Shown here piece after piece: positions 6,671-12,249 of a stretch of 12,822 nt of DNA. Each line of letters opens with the position of its first letter. Within the stretch, counting starts at the first letter, position 1. The notes beneath the pieces are model-generated. The model was not told the origin of the DNA and searched no databases. It worked only from the letters and a program-made list of their open reading frames with translations. Origin of the DNA: an uncultured Lachnospiraceae bacterium (GTDB lineage: Bacteria > Bacillota > Clostridia > Lachnospirales > Lachnospiraceae); assembly GCA_946409475.1 (NCBI GenBank), contig CAMJWQ010000060.1, positions 1-12,822 of the forward strand, written 5' to 3'. The translations under genes were made by a program, and so were the position numbers.

Positions 6671-6781
6671 AATCTATAAATCGGTACAGAACACAGAGCC
6701 TTAACCCGGGCTCCTGACTGCCCTGGTTCGAAACCTGGCAGATGACTGAAAGCAGTTCTGTTTTTCCACGATATATAGATT
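6671..6781 (-). promoter_or_regulatory. Nested structured leader RNA of the ABC-F gene
   Basis: Outer arms 6769-6781 and 6671-6683 pair over 12 of 13 positions. Inside them 6755-6761 pairs with 6686-6692 (7 bp). The enclosed loop carries two hairpins: CTGCC/GGCAG (6718-6722 with 6737-6741) with an inner GGTT/AACC, and GAGCCT/GGGCTC (6696-6701 with 6708-6713). The result is a three-way junction on a long stem. The 5' outer arm (minus sense) begins inside the stop codon of the three-codon uORF. The segment 6764-6757 (AAAACAGA) is also complementary to the 5' arm of the downstream terminator (6619-6612), so it can act as an antiterminator in competition with the 7-bp stem. Pairings were read by eye; no energies were computed. 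Confidence 0.6.
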
Positions 6782-6791
6782 ATTTCTTCAT
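6780..6791 (-). CDS. Three-codon leader peptide uORF (MKK)
   Basis: ATG-AAG-AAA-TAA on the minus strand, with AAGGTG about 5 nt upstream and about 24 nt after the predicted transcription start. It is the first start codon of the ABC-F leader. Its stop codon overlaps the 5' arm of the large leader stem, so a ribosome stalled here would cover that arm. Very short uORFs of this kind are known in ribosome-mediated attenuators of ABC-F resistance genes. Confidence 0.5.
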   Translation of the reverse strand: MKK

Positions 6792-6821
6792 CTTATCACC
6801 TTTTCTTATTTAAGTGTTCCA

Positions 6822-6850
6822 ATTATATCACATTTTTTTTCACATTTCTA
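6822..6850 (-). promoter_or_regulatory. Promoter of the ABC-F leader transcript
   Basis: On the minus strand TATAAT (6827-6822) with a TGA extension, 17 bp from TAGAAA (6850-6845, 4 of 6 matches). The predicted start is near 6815, giving an untranslated leader of about 270 nt. Confidence 0.6.
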
Positions 6851-6903
6851 CCCAATGAACAGACTTTTTGAAATTTAGGTTACTATTCAGCCATGCCATT
6901 CCT

Positions 6904-6957
6904 AATGTGCCCGGAATATACAAATATACCAATTGCTTACTGACAGGCCGGCACATT
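6904..6957 (-). other. Inverted repeat at the end of lspA
   Basis: Arms AATGTGCC (6904-6911) and GGCACATT (6950-6957) form 8 bp, or 10 with a bulge, starting at the lspA stop codon. The loop is long (38 nt) and no T-run follows, so it is at best a weak or factor-assisted terminator separating lspA from the ABC-F leader. Confidence 0.35.
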
Positions 6958-7486
6958 ATTCATGTCGGGCATCCGCCCTGTGCCTTAGTGCAAATAAAAA
7001 GTCCAATTCCTTTTCCTGATATACAAATATAACCAAAATGGCCAGTGAGATGACAGATAACGTCACATAGCTATCCGCCACATTGAATCTAGGGAAATCT
7101 ATCGGCTTAAAGTATAAAAAATCAATGACATAGTTCCGGAATATACGATCAATTAAATTACCGAATGCTCCTGCCATTAAGGTACCCAATGTTATCTTTA
7201 AGGGATAAAATCTTTTTCCCTCCGGTATCTGCCCATATTTCCAAATAATCAAGGCAATAATAATCAGGGATACGATAATAAGAGGAATTTGGGCTCCCTG
7301 GAAGGAACCAAATGCCGCTCCCCGGTTCTCCAAATACTCCAGTTCAAAAATATTCGGGATAATAACAACGTTAGCTTTTCCCTTTAGGTTATTGAGAGCC
7401 AATATCTTGGTCAGTTGATCAATGCCTATTAATAATATTACAAATAAAGTAAATTTAATCCACTTATTGACAGAACCTGTCTTCAT
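6956..7486 (-). CDS. lspA: Lipoprotein signal peptidase (signal peptidase II)
   Basis: This membrane aspartyl protease removes signal peptides from diacylglyceryl-modified prolipoproteins. The start chosen is the ATG at 7486, which has AAGGAG 10 nt upstream; an upstream ATG at 7537 lacks an RBS and would add 17 charged residues. The 176-residue product is close to the usual 150-170. Four hydrophobic segments are visible (about 9-24, 67-83, 96-111, 143-157). Family motifs follow in order: GIDQLTK (21-27), ENRGAAFG (53-60), GNLIDR (109-114), VIDF (120-123) and FNVADSYVT (134-142). The catalytic pair is Asp122 and Asp138. The C-terminal tail is charged (ALRHRADARHE). It is followed by the promoter of the ABC-F leader and is probably a single-gene unit. 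Confidence 0.95.
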   Translation of the reverse strand: MKTGSVNKWIKFTLFVILLIGIDQLTKILALNNLKGKANVVIIPNIFELEYLENRGAAFGSFQGAQIPLIIVSLIIIALIIWKYGQIPEGKRFYPLKITLGTLMAGAFGNLIDRIFRNYVIDFLYFKPIDFPRFNVADSYVTLSVISLAILVIFVYQEKELDFLFALRHRADARHE

Positions 7487-7573
7487 AACTATGCCGCTCC
7501 TTGTGATCCTTGGTTCTTTTATTTTTGTTACCTTCATCAGACTGTAATCTTACGTGTTGTTCACTTCTTTTAT

Positions 7574-7579
7574 ATTATA
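7574..7579 (-). promoter_or_regulatory. Possible -10 box of lspA
   Basis: TATAAT on the minus strand about 88 nt upstream of the lspA start; no good -35 box at 16-18 bp. Weak evidence. Confidence 0.35.
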
Positions 7580-7629
7580 CCTTGTTCTTATAAAAATAGC
7601 TATGAAAATCTTATACACGTTAAAATCAA

Positions 7630-7673
7630 AGAGCCGGAAGCCCCATTTCTTTTATAAGGTAATAACCGGTTCT
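7630..7673 (-). terminator. Possible terminator after the MarR gene
   Basis: AGAACCGG (7673-7666) pairs with CCGGCTCT (7637-7630) on the minus strand, 8 bp with one G-U and a 28-nt loop, followed by TTGATTTT. It starts about 30 nt after the MarR stop. The loop is long and the T-run interrupted, so this is tentative. Confidence 0.4.
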
Positions 7674-7703
7674 ATAATTTTTATCCCTTATGTCATAACC
7701 TCT

Positions 7704-8147
7704 TTATTCCAAATTCTCTTCCATTGTTAACAAGGTTCTTATGGTCACGGCAATATCCTTATCATCAAGTCCATGGTATAAGCCATTCATAAATTCCATA
7801 CTTTTTTCATTATATTTATCATCTATCTCTTTTTTCTTTTCTGTTAATCGGATCCGCTGCTTTCTTCGGTCGTCTTCATCCGTGTGCATGGCTACATACC
7901 CCATTTTTTCCAGCTTTATCAAAATCTGCTTTACATTTTGATGGGAGCTTCCTATAATGTTTGCCACTTCATTAATGGTAGGCGGCTCCTTATATAATTC
8001 AATACCGATTATAACAAACCATTGCTTCCAGCTGATTTCCTCAAGAAATCTGTCTCCAACAGTCTGAAGCCGATTGGCAAATGCATTTATCAGACCAAAA
8101 AGAAAATGTCTATCGTCTATTTCATCCTTCTTCGTTTTATTTTCCAA
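7704..8147 (-). CDS. MarR-family transcriptional regulator
   Basis: 147 residues, typical for the family. N-terminal dimerisation helices (13-52) lead into a winged helix-turn-helix: TINEVANIIGSSHQNVKQIL (57-76), then LEKMGYV, then the wing with EDDRRKQRIRLTEK (91-104), the usual MarR Asp-Arg-Arg signature. The C-terminal helix returns to the dimer interface. The start is a TTG at 8147, supported by GGAGG at 8160-8156 with 8-nt spacing and by the lack of any other nearby start. It lies 15 nt behind the FMN-binding ORF, so both are probably on one transcript. Targets and ligand are not evident. It most likely controls its own operon. Confidence 0.88.
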   Translation of the reverse strand: MENKTKKDEIDDRHFLFGLINAFANRLQTVGDRFLEEISWKQWFVIIGIELYKEPPTINEVANIIGSSHQNVKQILIKLEKMGYVAMHTDEDDRRKQRIRLTEKKKEIDDKYNEKSMEFMNGLYHGLDDKDIAVTIRTLLTMEENLE

Positions 8148-8162
8148 TATCGGATCCTCCCC

Positions 8163-8378
8163 TTATAGCCCTTGCTGCAATGCATTAAAAACCGCATTTT
8201 TTATTACCTTGCTGGAAATAGTTGCCCCGGATACTATATCCACATCATAAGTATTTTTTTCTATCATTGTCCCGACTATGGATTCCGCAGGCTTTCCCAT
8301 ACCATTTTCATGCCTTAATATCTCAATTTCACTTATTTTATGATTTTTCACAGTAACCAGTACCGTAACCTTCACCAA
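8163..8378 (-). CDS. Short FMN-binding domain protein, probably N-terminally truncated
   Basis: 71 residues ending with the FMN_bind signature: alternating Val strands (KVTVLVTVKNHKI), ILRHENG, then VDIVSGATISSKVI (about 47-60). The Ser-Gly-Ala-Thr motif is the site where related proteins attach FMN covalently through Thr. Family members normally carry about 40-60 more N-terminal residues: a signal or membrane anchor and a Gly/Tyr-rich first strand. Here the frame closes at a TAA 6 codons upstream, and the only starts are TTG (8378) and GTG (8375) without a ribosome binding site. A perfect TTGACA (8412-8407) with TATATA (8387-8382) places a possible transcript start at or inside the first codons. 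The ORF is therefore more likely a remnant, or a cytosolic minimal domain, than an intact export protein. It precedes the MarR gene by 15 nt. Confidence 0.6.
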   Translation of the reverse strand: MVKVTVLVTVKNHKISEIEILRHENGMGKPAESIVGTMIEKNTYDVDIVSGATISSKVIKNAVFNALQQGL

Positions 8379-8381
8379 GGA

Positions 8382-8412
8382 TATATAGGTAACATATTAA
8401 AGGTAATGTCAA
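8382..8412 (-). promoter_or_regulatory. Possible promoter for the FMN-bind/MarR pair
   Basis: Minus-strand TTGACA (8412-8407) and TATATA (8387-8382), 19-bp spacer. The -35 is perfect but spacing is long, and the start would fall at the beginning of the FMN-binding ORF, so it would serve chiefly marR. Confidence 0.35.
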
Positions 8413-8519
8413 TGGAAAAAGAAAAAAGATGGAAACCTTATGCAGTCCCCGCTTTCGTTTGATTGCTGCTTATCCTCCCGCATATCGTGCCGGATACCAT
8501 TTTTGAAACCATGCCGTAA
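8412..8519 (+). pseudogene. Possible decayed small membrane-protein gene
   Basis: An ATG at 8412 with AAAGG about 8 nt upstream starts MEKEKRWKPYAVPAFV, is stopped by TGA at 8460-8462, and continues in frame as LLLILPHIVPDTIFETMP to a TAA at 8517-8519. Read through, it looks like a charged N-terminus plus one membrane segment. This may be a small gene broken by a nonsense change, or chance; the opposite strand also reads as hydrophobic here. Confidence 0.25.
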
Positions 8520-8552
8520 AAATGCCCATCAGTGCGGGTAAGAGGGAGTTTA

Positions 8553-9722
8553 TTAATCCAACATAGGGGGAAAATGCAGTGACTTGACTATCTTTTCCCG
8601 AATCCCTTTCAGTCTATGTATCGGCTCATTGCTATAAACAAGCCTTACAAACCCATCACTGTTAACCTTTCCCCAATCCCTCATAGGTGTAGCCGCTATT
8701 TTCCCTTTTTCCAAGAGTAATTGCGATGCCGTAAAGGAATCATATCCCATTTCACCTACATTAAGAAGCAGCGACCAGCCTCCCGCCGAGGGAATAACCG
8801 GCAATTCCCTGAGCTCTTCCAATAATACATTTCTGCGTTTCTCCAGTTCTTTAACATAGCCGTCAAAATCATCTTCATCAGAGGTAAGCGCCGTCATTGC
8901 ACCCGGCTGGGCAATTCCTATGGGTGTGACCACGTTATAAATATGAGTAAGGGCAATACTTTTCATGACCTCCTCCGGGCCAACTATCCAGCCCACTCTC
9001 CAGCCTATCATACGGAATTCTTTCGAAACGGATCCCAGAGTTATCGTATAATCACCCATTCCGGGTAAGGATGCCGGATGAATATACTCATTACAATCAA
9101 AAATAATTCTTTCCATTGCCGCGTCATATATTAACCATATTTTTTTTGCCAGGCAGATATCGGCAATCGCCTGCCACTCCTTCCTGTTTAATAAAGCTCC
9201 TGAAGGCATGGAAGGACTCATAATAAAGAAAGCCTTTGTTTTATACGAAACGGCTGCTTTTAGCGCATGCAGATCCAGCCGCCATTCATTATTTATATTG
9301 TAAAAAGGAACCAGGACCGGTTTCCCGCCTGCTAATCTCACTCTGTTTATCATACCTGCATAGGTTGGATCTGTCAGGATTACTTCATCTCCCACGTCAA
9401 TGACAGCCAAAAGCGTATCAAGCATGGCCTCCGTTCCACCGCAAGTTATGACGACTTCCTTTTCCGAATCATATTGGCGTCCCGAAAGCTTTTGCACATG
9501 GGAAGATACTGCCCGGCATAAATCACGATTGCCTGTGAAGGGGAGATAACTGTTACAATCATCATTTTTAAGTGCGGCAATGGTAGTCTCGACCACTCCG
9601 GGCGGAGGAAGAATATCCGTATCTAAATTTTCCATTCTGAGTACCTCCGGATCATCACCTGCTTCTTTTGCTACCCGGTCAATTGAAAATCCGGGTATTC
9701 CCTCTAATCTTTTTACAACCAT
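8553..9722 (-). CDS. PLP-dependent class I/II aminotransferase
   Basis: 389 residues from the ATG at 9722, which has AGGAGG 8 nt upstream; an in-frame upstream start at 9755 would include that RBS in the coding region. Fold-type I landmarks: YLPFTGNRDLCRAV (59-72), TCGGTEAM (93-100), DPTYAG (118-123), Asp200 in YDAAMER (pyridine-nitrogen contact), Lys234 in GSVSKEFRMIGWRVGW (Schiff base) and Arg360 in FVRLVYSNE (substrate carboxylate). The canonical NPxNPTG reads SPSMPSG (169-175), so the Asn that contacts the cofactor hydroxyl is replaced. This suggests a specialised branch rather than a housekeeping aspartate aminotransferase. The substrate cannot be assigned. It diverges from the XRE-cupin gene across overlapping promoters, so that regulator probably controls it. 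Confidence 0.88.
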   Translation of the reverse strand: MVVKRLEGIPGFSIDRVAKEAGDDPEVLRMENLDTDILPPPGVVETTIAALKNDDCNSYLPFTGNRDLCRAVSSHVQKLSGRQYDSEKEVVITCGGTEAMLDTLLAVIDVGDEVILTDPTYAGMINRVRLAGGKPVLVPFYNINNEWRLDLHALKAAVSYKTKAFFIMSPSMPSGALLNRKEWQAIADICLAKKIWLIYDAAMERIIFDCNEYIHPASLPGMGDYTITLGSVSKEFRMIGWRVGWIVGPEEVMKSIALTHIYNVVTPIGIAQPGAMTALTSDEDDFDGYVKELEKRRNVLLEELRELPVIPSAGGWSLLLNVGEMGYDSFTASQLLLEKGKIAATPMRDWGKVNSDGFVRLVYSNEPIHRLKGIREKIVKSLHFPPMLD

Positions 9723-9786
9723 TATATAACCTCCTTTTATACATTTAAAGATCACTAAATAAATTTATGACTCTAATGCAAATATG

Positions 9787-9813
9787 TTTGTATATCATAT
9801 TATACATTTGTAT
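9787..9813. promoter_or_regulatory. Candidate XRE-cupin operator
   Basis: TGTATA - 6 nt - TATACA (9789-9794, 9801-9806) is a perfect palindrome, and TTTGTAT repeats directly at 9787-9793 and 9807-9813, a 20-bp (two-turn) period. It covers the -10 of the aminotransferase promoter and adjoins the -10 of the regulator's promoter, which suits a repressor of both. Confidence 0.45.
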
Positions 9814-9827
9814 GTTATAATGTTCAA
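9799..9827 (-). promoter_or_regulatory. Promoter of the aminotransferase gene
   Basis: On the minus strand TTGAAC (9827-9822), 17-bp spacer, TATAAT (9804-9799). The predicted start near 9792 leaves a leader of about 70 nt. Confidence 0.6.
9816..9821 (+). promoter_or_regulatory. Possible -10 of the XRE-cupin gene
   Basis: TATAAT with a TGT extension on the plus strand; the -35 position (TATCAT, 9793-9798) is poor. It lies inside the spacer of the opposing aminotransferase promoter, so the two would compete for polymerase. Confidence 0.4.
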
Positions 9828-9964
9828 GTGTGTATTTTGATTTTAAGAAAATAGTTTGAAGACGCAGATATCCAATATAAGTATGTGGTAAAATTCAAAT
9901 TGAAATGTTATTATCAAATAAATAGGAATGCTGCCTAAAATTTTCGGCATAGAACGGAGCTGAC

Positions 9965-10534
9965 ATGAAGGATTTTAATACAATAATCGGAAATAATCTG
10001 AAACACATCAGAAGTCAGAAGCAATTTAGTTTAGACAAGGTTTCTGAAATGACCGGCGTCAGTAAAGGCATGCTGGCACAAATTGAAAGAGGCGTCTCCA
10101 ATCCGACAATAGCCATTTTATGGAAGATTGCCACGGGGTTAAATGTATCTTTTTCTTACTTTATGGAGGAGATGGATGAAGAGTTACCGCCGGTAATCTC
10201 TAAATCCGGCATTTCCCCTTTTTTGGAGGAAGATGGAAAAATGAAAGTATATCCCTTGTTTCCCTATGATAATATCAGAAAATTTGAAATGTTTACCATT
10301 GTGTTGGAATCGGACTGTATCCATAGGTCCGAAGCCCATGCCCAGGGTGTTGAAGAATACATTATTATGAATAAAGGAAGCATGCTGTTAATTGTTGGTG
10401 ATAAAAAAATAATTTTAAAAGCAGGGGATGCCATTCGCTATAAAGCAGATGTCCCCCATCAATATATAAACGAAAAGCAGGAAAAAGCAGAATTCCAGCA
10501 TATTATTTTCTATGCCGCTAAAAGTGCTATTTAA
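9965..10534 (+). CDS. XRE-family regulator with cupin sensor domain
   Basis: 189 residues, the usual size for the helix-turn-helix plus cupin class. Residues 8-65 form the HTH: NNLKHIRSQKQFSLDKVSEM, then TGVSKGMLAQIERG, then SNPTIAILWKIATGLNVS. Residues about 108-186 are a cupin barrel with HRSEAHAQGVEEYI (120-133) and PHQYIN (164-169). His120, His125 and Glu130 or Glu131 could form a metal or ligand site. The ATG at 9965 has GGAG about 6 nt upstream. Relatives (PuuR/SutR-like) regulate genes for polyamine, amino-acid or sulfur use, the cupin binding the effector. Its stop overlaps the convergent dsdA stop by 8 nt. It is divergent from the aminotransferase gene, which is the likely target together with itself; dsdA control is possible but unsupported by a shared site. 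Confidence 0.9.
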   Translation: MKDFNTIIGNNLKHIRSQKQFSLDKVSEMTGVSKGMLAQIERGVSNPTIAILWKIATGLNVSFSYFMEEMDEELPPVISKSGISPFLEEDGKMKVYPLFPYDNIRKFEMFTIVLESDCIHRSEAHAQGVEEYIIMNKGSMLLIVGDKKIILKAGDAIRYKADVPHQYINEKQEKAEFQHIIFYAAKSAI

Positions 10535-11849
10535 GCTCCGTTTGTAAATACATGTCAACTATTTTCTCAGGTACCAGCTTACCGCCTGTTGCCCAGATAA
10601 TATGATTGGCTCTTTCCGCAGCTTTTTCTAAGTTATGTTCCTTCAGGTATCTTACCATTTCCGGGCTTTCATTTATGGATCTGTAGCCTTCAAAGGCCGC
10701 ACAAGCCGAAGGCTCTATTATGATATTCTCTGCATTCTTAAGCATTCTCATATACTCATAAAGCTTATGATCTTCCACGGTGAAAATACCGCTTACCATA
10801 TTTTTCATCAAATTACCGGCAAGAGGAGACGGTCTTCCAACGGCTAATCCGTCTGCATGAGTGATGCCTGTCAGTCCAAAATCCTGTACACATACCTTGT
10901 CCCCTTCTCCTGTCGCCATTCCAAGCAGCATACAGGGGCATTGTACAGGCTCTGCAAAAAAGCAGTGGACAAAATCTCCAAACTCATGCTTTAGTCCAAA
11001 GGTTATTCCTCCGGGAGCGCCACCCACGCCGCAGGGCAGATAAACAAACAGAGGATGTTCTTTATCCACCGTAATTTGCTGTTCCTTAAGCTGTTTCTTC
11101 AGACGCCCGGCAGCTACGGCATACCCTAAAAACAAATCCTCAGAATGTTCGTCATCTACAAAATAACTCATGGAATCACTATCTGAAAGCTTTCTTCCCG
11201 CAGCTACGGCCGCCTCATAGTCGCCCTCATACTCCCGTACCATAACACCTTTACTGCGAAGCAGGTCTTTCTTCCACTGTTTGGCCTCTGCCGACATATG
11301 TATAATAACATGATATCCGATCCCGGCACTGATGATACCGATACTTAAGCCTAAATTTCCCGTAGACCCCGCCTGTATCGTGTATTGTGAAAAGAAATCC
11401 CTGAAATCTGCCAGCTTTTCATAATTATCGGTTTCCTCAAGCAGGTGATTGGCTATGGCCAGCTCTTCCGTATGCTTTAATATTTCATAAATGCCGCCTC
11501 TGGCTTTTACAGAACCCGCTATGGCAAGATGGCTGTCCATTTTCAGATATAAATGGCCCTGCGGATCACCGCCCGTTTTTTCATTCCATTCCTTTTGCAG
11601 CTTTTCCAGCTTCTTTAAAGGAGATTCAATAAGTCCCCCCTCATCCTGTGTTTCGGGAAAGCTTTTTTTAATGAAGGGCGCAAAACGTTTCAGCCTTTCC
11701 GCCGCAGCAATAATATCATCTTCTTTTATGCGCAGGCTGTCTTGTATGGTACCAAAGGGTCTTAACTGTCCGTTAATCCACAGGGTTTCCCTGAGATCAA
11801 TCACATCCCTAACAGCCGGGATATTATTTTGATATTCGGTAATATTCAT
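10527..11849 (-). CDS. dsdA: D-serine ammonia-lyase (D-serine dehydratase)
   Basis: Converts D-serine to pyruvate and ammonia with PLP, both detoxifying D-serine and using it as carbon and nitrogen source. 440 residues, matching the E. coli DsdA length of 442. Recognisable stretches: LKRFAPFIKKSFPETQ (53-68), DSHLAIAGSVKARGGIYE (105-122) with the Schiff-base Lys115, GSTGNLGLSIGI (161-172) holding the cofactor phosphate, FLGYAVAAGRLK (240-251), PCGVGGAPGG (272-281) and FFAEPVQCPCMLLG. The ATG at 11849 has AAGGA about 9 nt upstream. It lies 97 nt downstream of azlD on the same strand, with a palindrome between, and its end overlaps the XRE-cupin gene by 8 nt. No dsdC or dsdX homologue is visible; azlCD upstream may handle the amino-acid products or substrates. 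Confidence 0.95.
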   Translation of the reverse strand: MNITEYQNNIPAVRDVIDLRETLWINGQLRPFGTIQDSLRIKEDDIIAAAERLKRFAPFIKKSFPETQDEGGLIESPLKKLEKLQKEWNEKTGGDPQGHLYLKMDSHLAIAGSVKARGGIYEILKHTEELAIANHLLEETDNYEKLADFRDFFSQYTIQAGSTGNLGLSIGIISAGIGYHVIIHMSAEAKQWKKDLLRSKGVMVREYEGDYEAAVAAGRKLSDSDSMSYFVDDEHSEDLFLGYAVAAGRLKKQLKEQQITVDKEHPLFVYLPCGVGGAPGGITFGLKHEFGDFVHCFFAEPVQCPCMLLGMATGEGDKVCVQDFGLTGITHADGLAVGRPSPLAGNLMKNMVSGIFTVEDHKLYEYMRMLKNAENIIIEPSACAAFEGYRSINESPEMVRYLKEHNLEKAAERANHIIWATGGKLVPEKIVDMYLQTELK

Positions 11850-11880
11850 TATCTTATCCTTTTCATCCTTTCTTCCATTT

Positions 11881-11927
11881 TAACACGCATGATTTCACTT
11901 GCCTGCAAGGGTGAAATTACAGTGTTA
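11881..11927 (-). other. Long imperfect palindrome between azlD and dsdA
   Basis: TAACAC (11881-11886) pairs with GTGTTA (11922-11927); inside, ATTTCAC (11892-11898) pairs with GTGAAAT (11911-11917), then TTGC with GCAA. Seventeen pairs in total with internal loops. No T-run follows on the minus strand, so it is probably not a terminator; it may be an operator, or an mRNA structure that sets dsdA level relative to azlCD. Confidence 0.45.
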
Positions 11928-11946
11928 GGGCAAAAAACTAATTTAA

Positions 11947-12249
11947 TCATATATAAATATACAACAGCATATCCACGGCTACGGCACCTGCAATCACCAC
12001 CATAACCGGCGCCTTAAAAAAGCTTAGCAGACAGGCAGCCGCAGCTCCCGCTGCCCCGATACTGATTCTTGTTTCATCAACATAAAATACGCCCGGCACT
12101 ACTAATGCCGCCAGGGCCGTATAGGGTATTAAACCAAGAAATTTCTCCATCTTTTTATTCCATTTTAATTTATCAATGAACATTGCCGGCAAGGCTCTTG
12201 GAATATACGTTACCGCGGCCATCCCTGCAATCAGTATCCATATGGTCAT
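11947..12249 (-). CDS. azlD: Branched-chain amino-acid exporter, small subunit AzlD
   Basis: 100 residues, the usual AzlD size. The start is the ATG at 12249 with AAGGAGG about 9 nt upstream; an upstream in-frame start at 12291 adds a 14-residue segment that contains the RBS. Features: N-terminal membrane segment WILIAGMAAVTYIPRALP, the family YxxRxLP motif (15-21), IPYTALAALVVPGVF (41-55), then two further hydrophobic stretches ending in LLYIYI. AzlD partners with AzlC to export branched-chain amino acids (and azaleucine in Bacillus). It begins inside azlC, with a 77-nt overlap, so translation is likely coupled. dsdA follows after 97 nt. Confidence 0.92.
   Translation of the reverse strand: MTIWILIAGMAAVTYIPRALPAMFIDKLKWNKKMEKFLGLIPYTALAALVVPGVFYVDETRISIGAAGAAAACLLSFFKAPVMVVIAGAVAVDMLLYIYI

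Noticed and set aside
6718..6741. T-arm-like hairpin (GGTTCGAAACC) suggesting a tRNA or T-box
   Set aside because: The flanks do not form the five-pair T-stem, no acceptor or anticodon arms or CCA end can be placed, and no T-box sequence is present. Kept only as part of the leader structure.
6755..6765. Plus-strand stem GTTCTG followed by T5, suggesting a plus-strand small RNA with its own terminator
   Set aside because: The nested structure is symmetric, but promoter, uORF, terminator and gene all line up on the minus strand; I saw no plus-strand promoter just upstream of 6671.
8460..8462. In-frame TGA read as a selenocysteine codon
   Set aside because: No SECIS-like hairpin was apparent directly after it, the residue would sit in a membrane segment, and the ORF itself is doubtful.
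8470..8568. Minus-strand hydrophobic reading (GLINSLLPALMGIF and onward)
   Set aside because: It has no start codon with an RBS and overlaps the end of the aminotransferase gene in another frame; likely an antisense shadow or chance.
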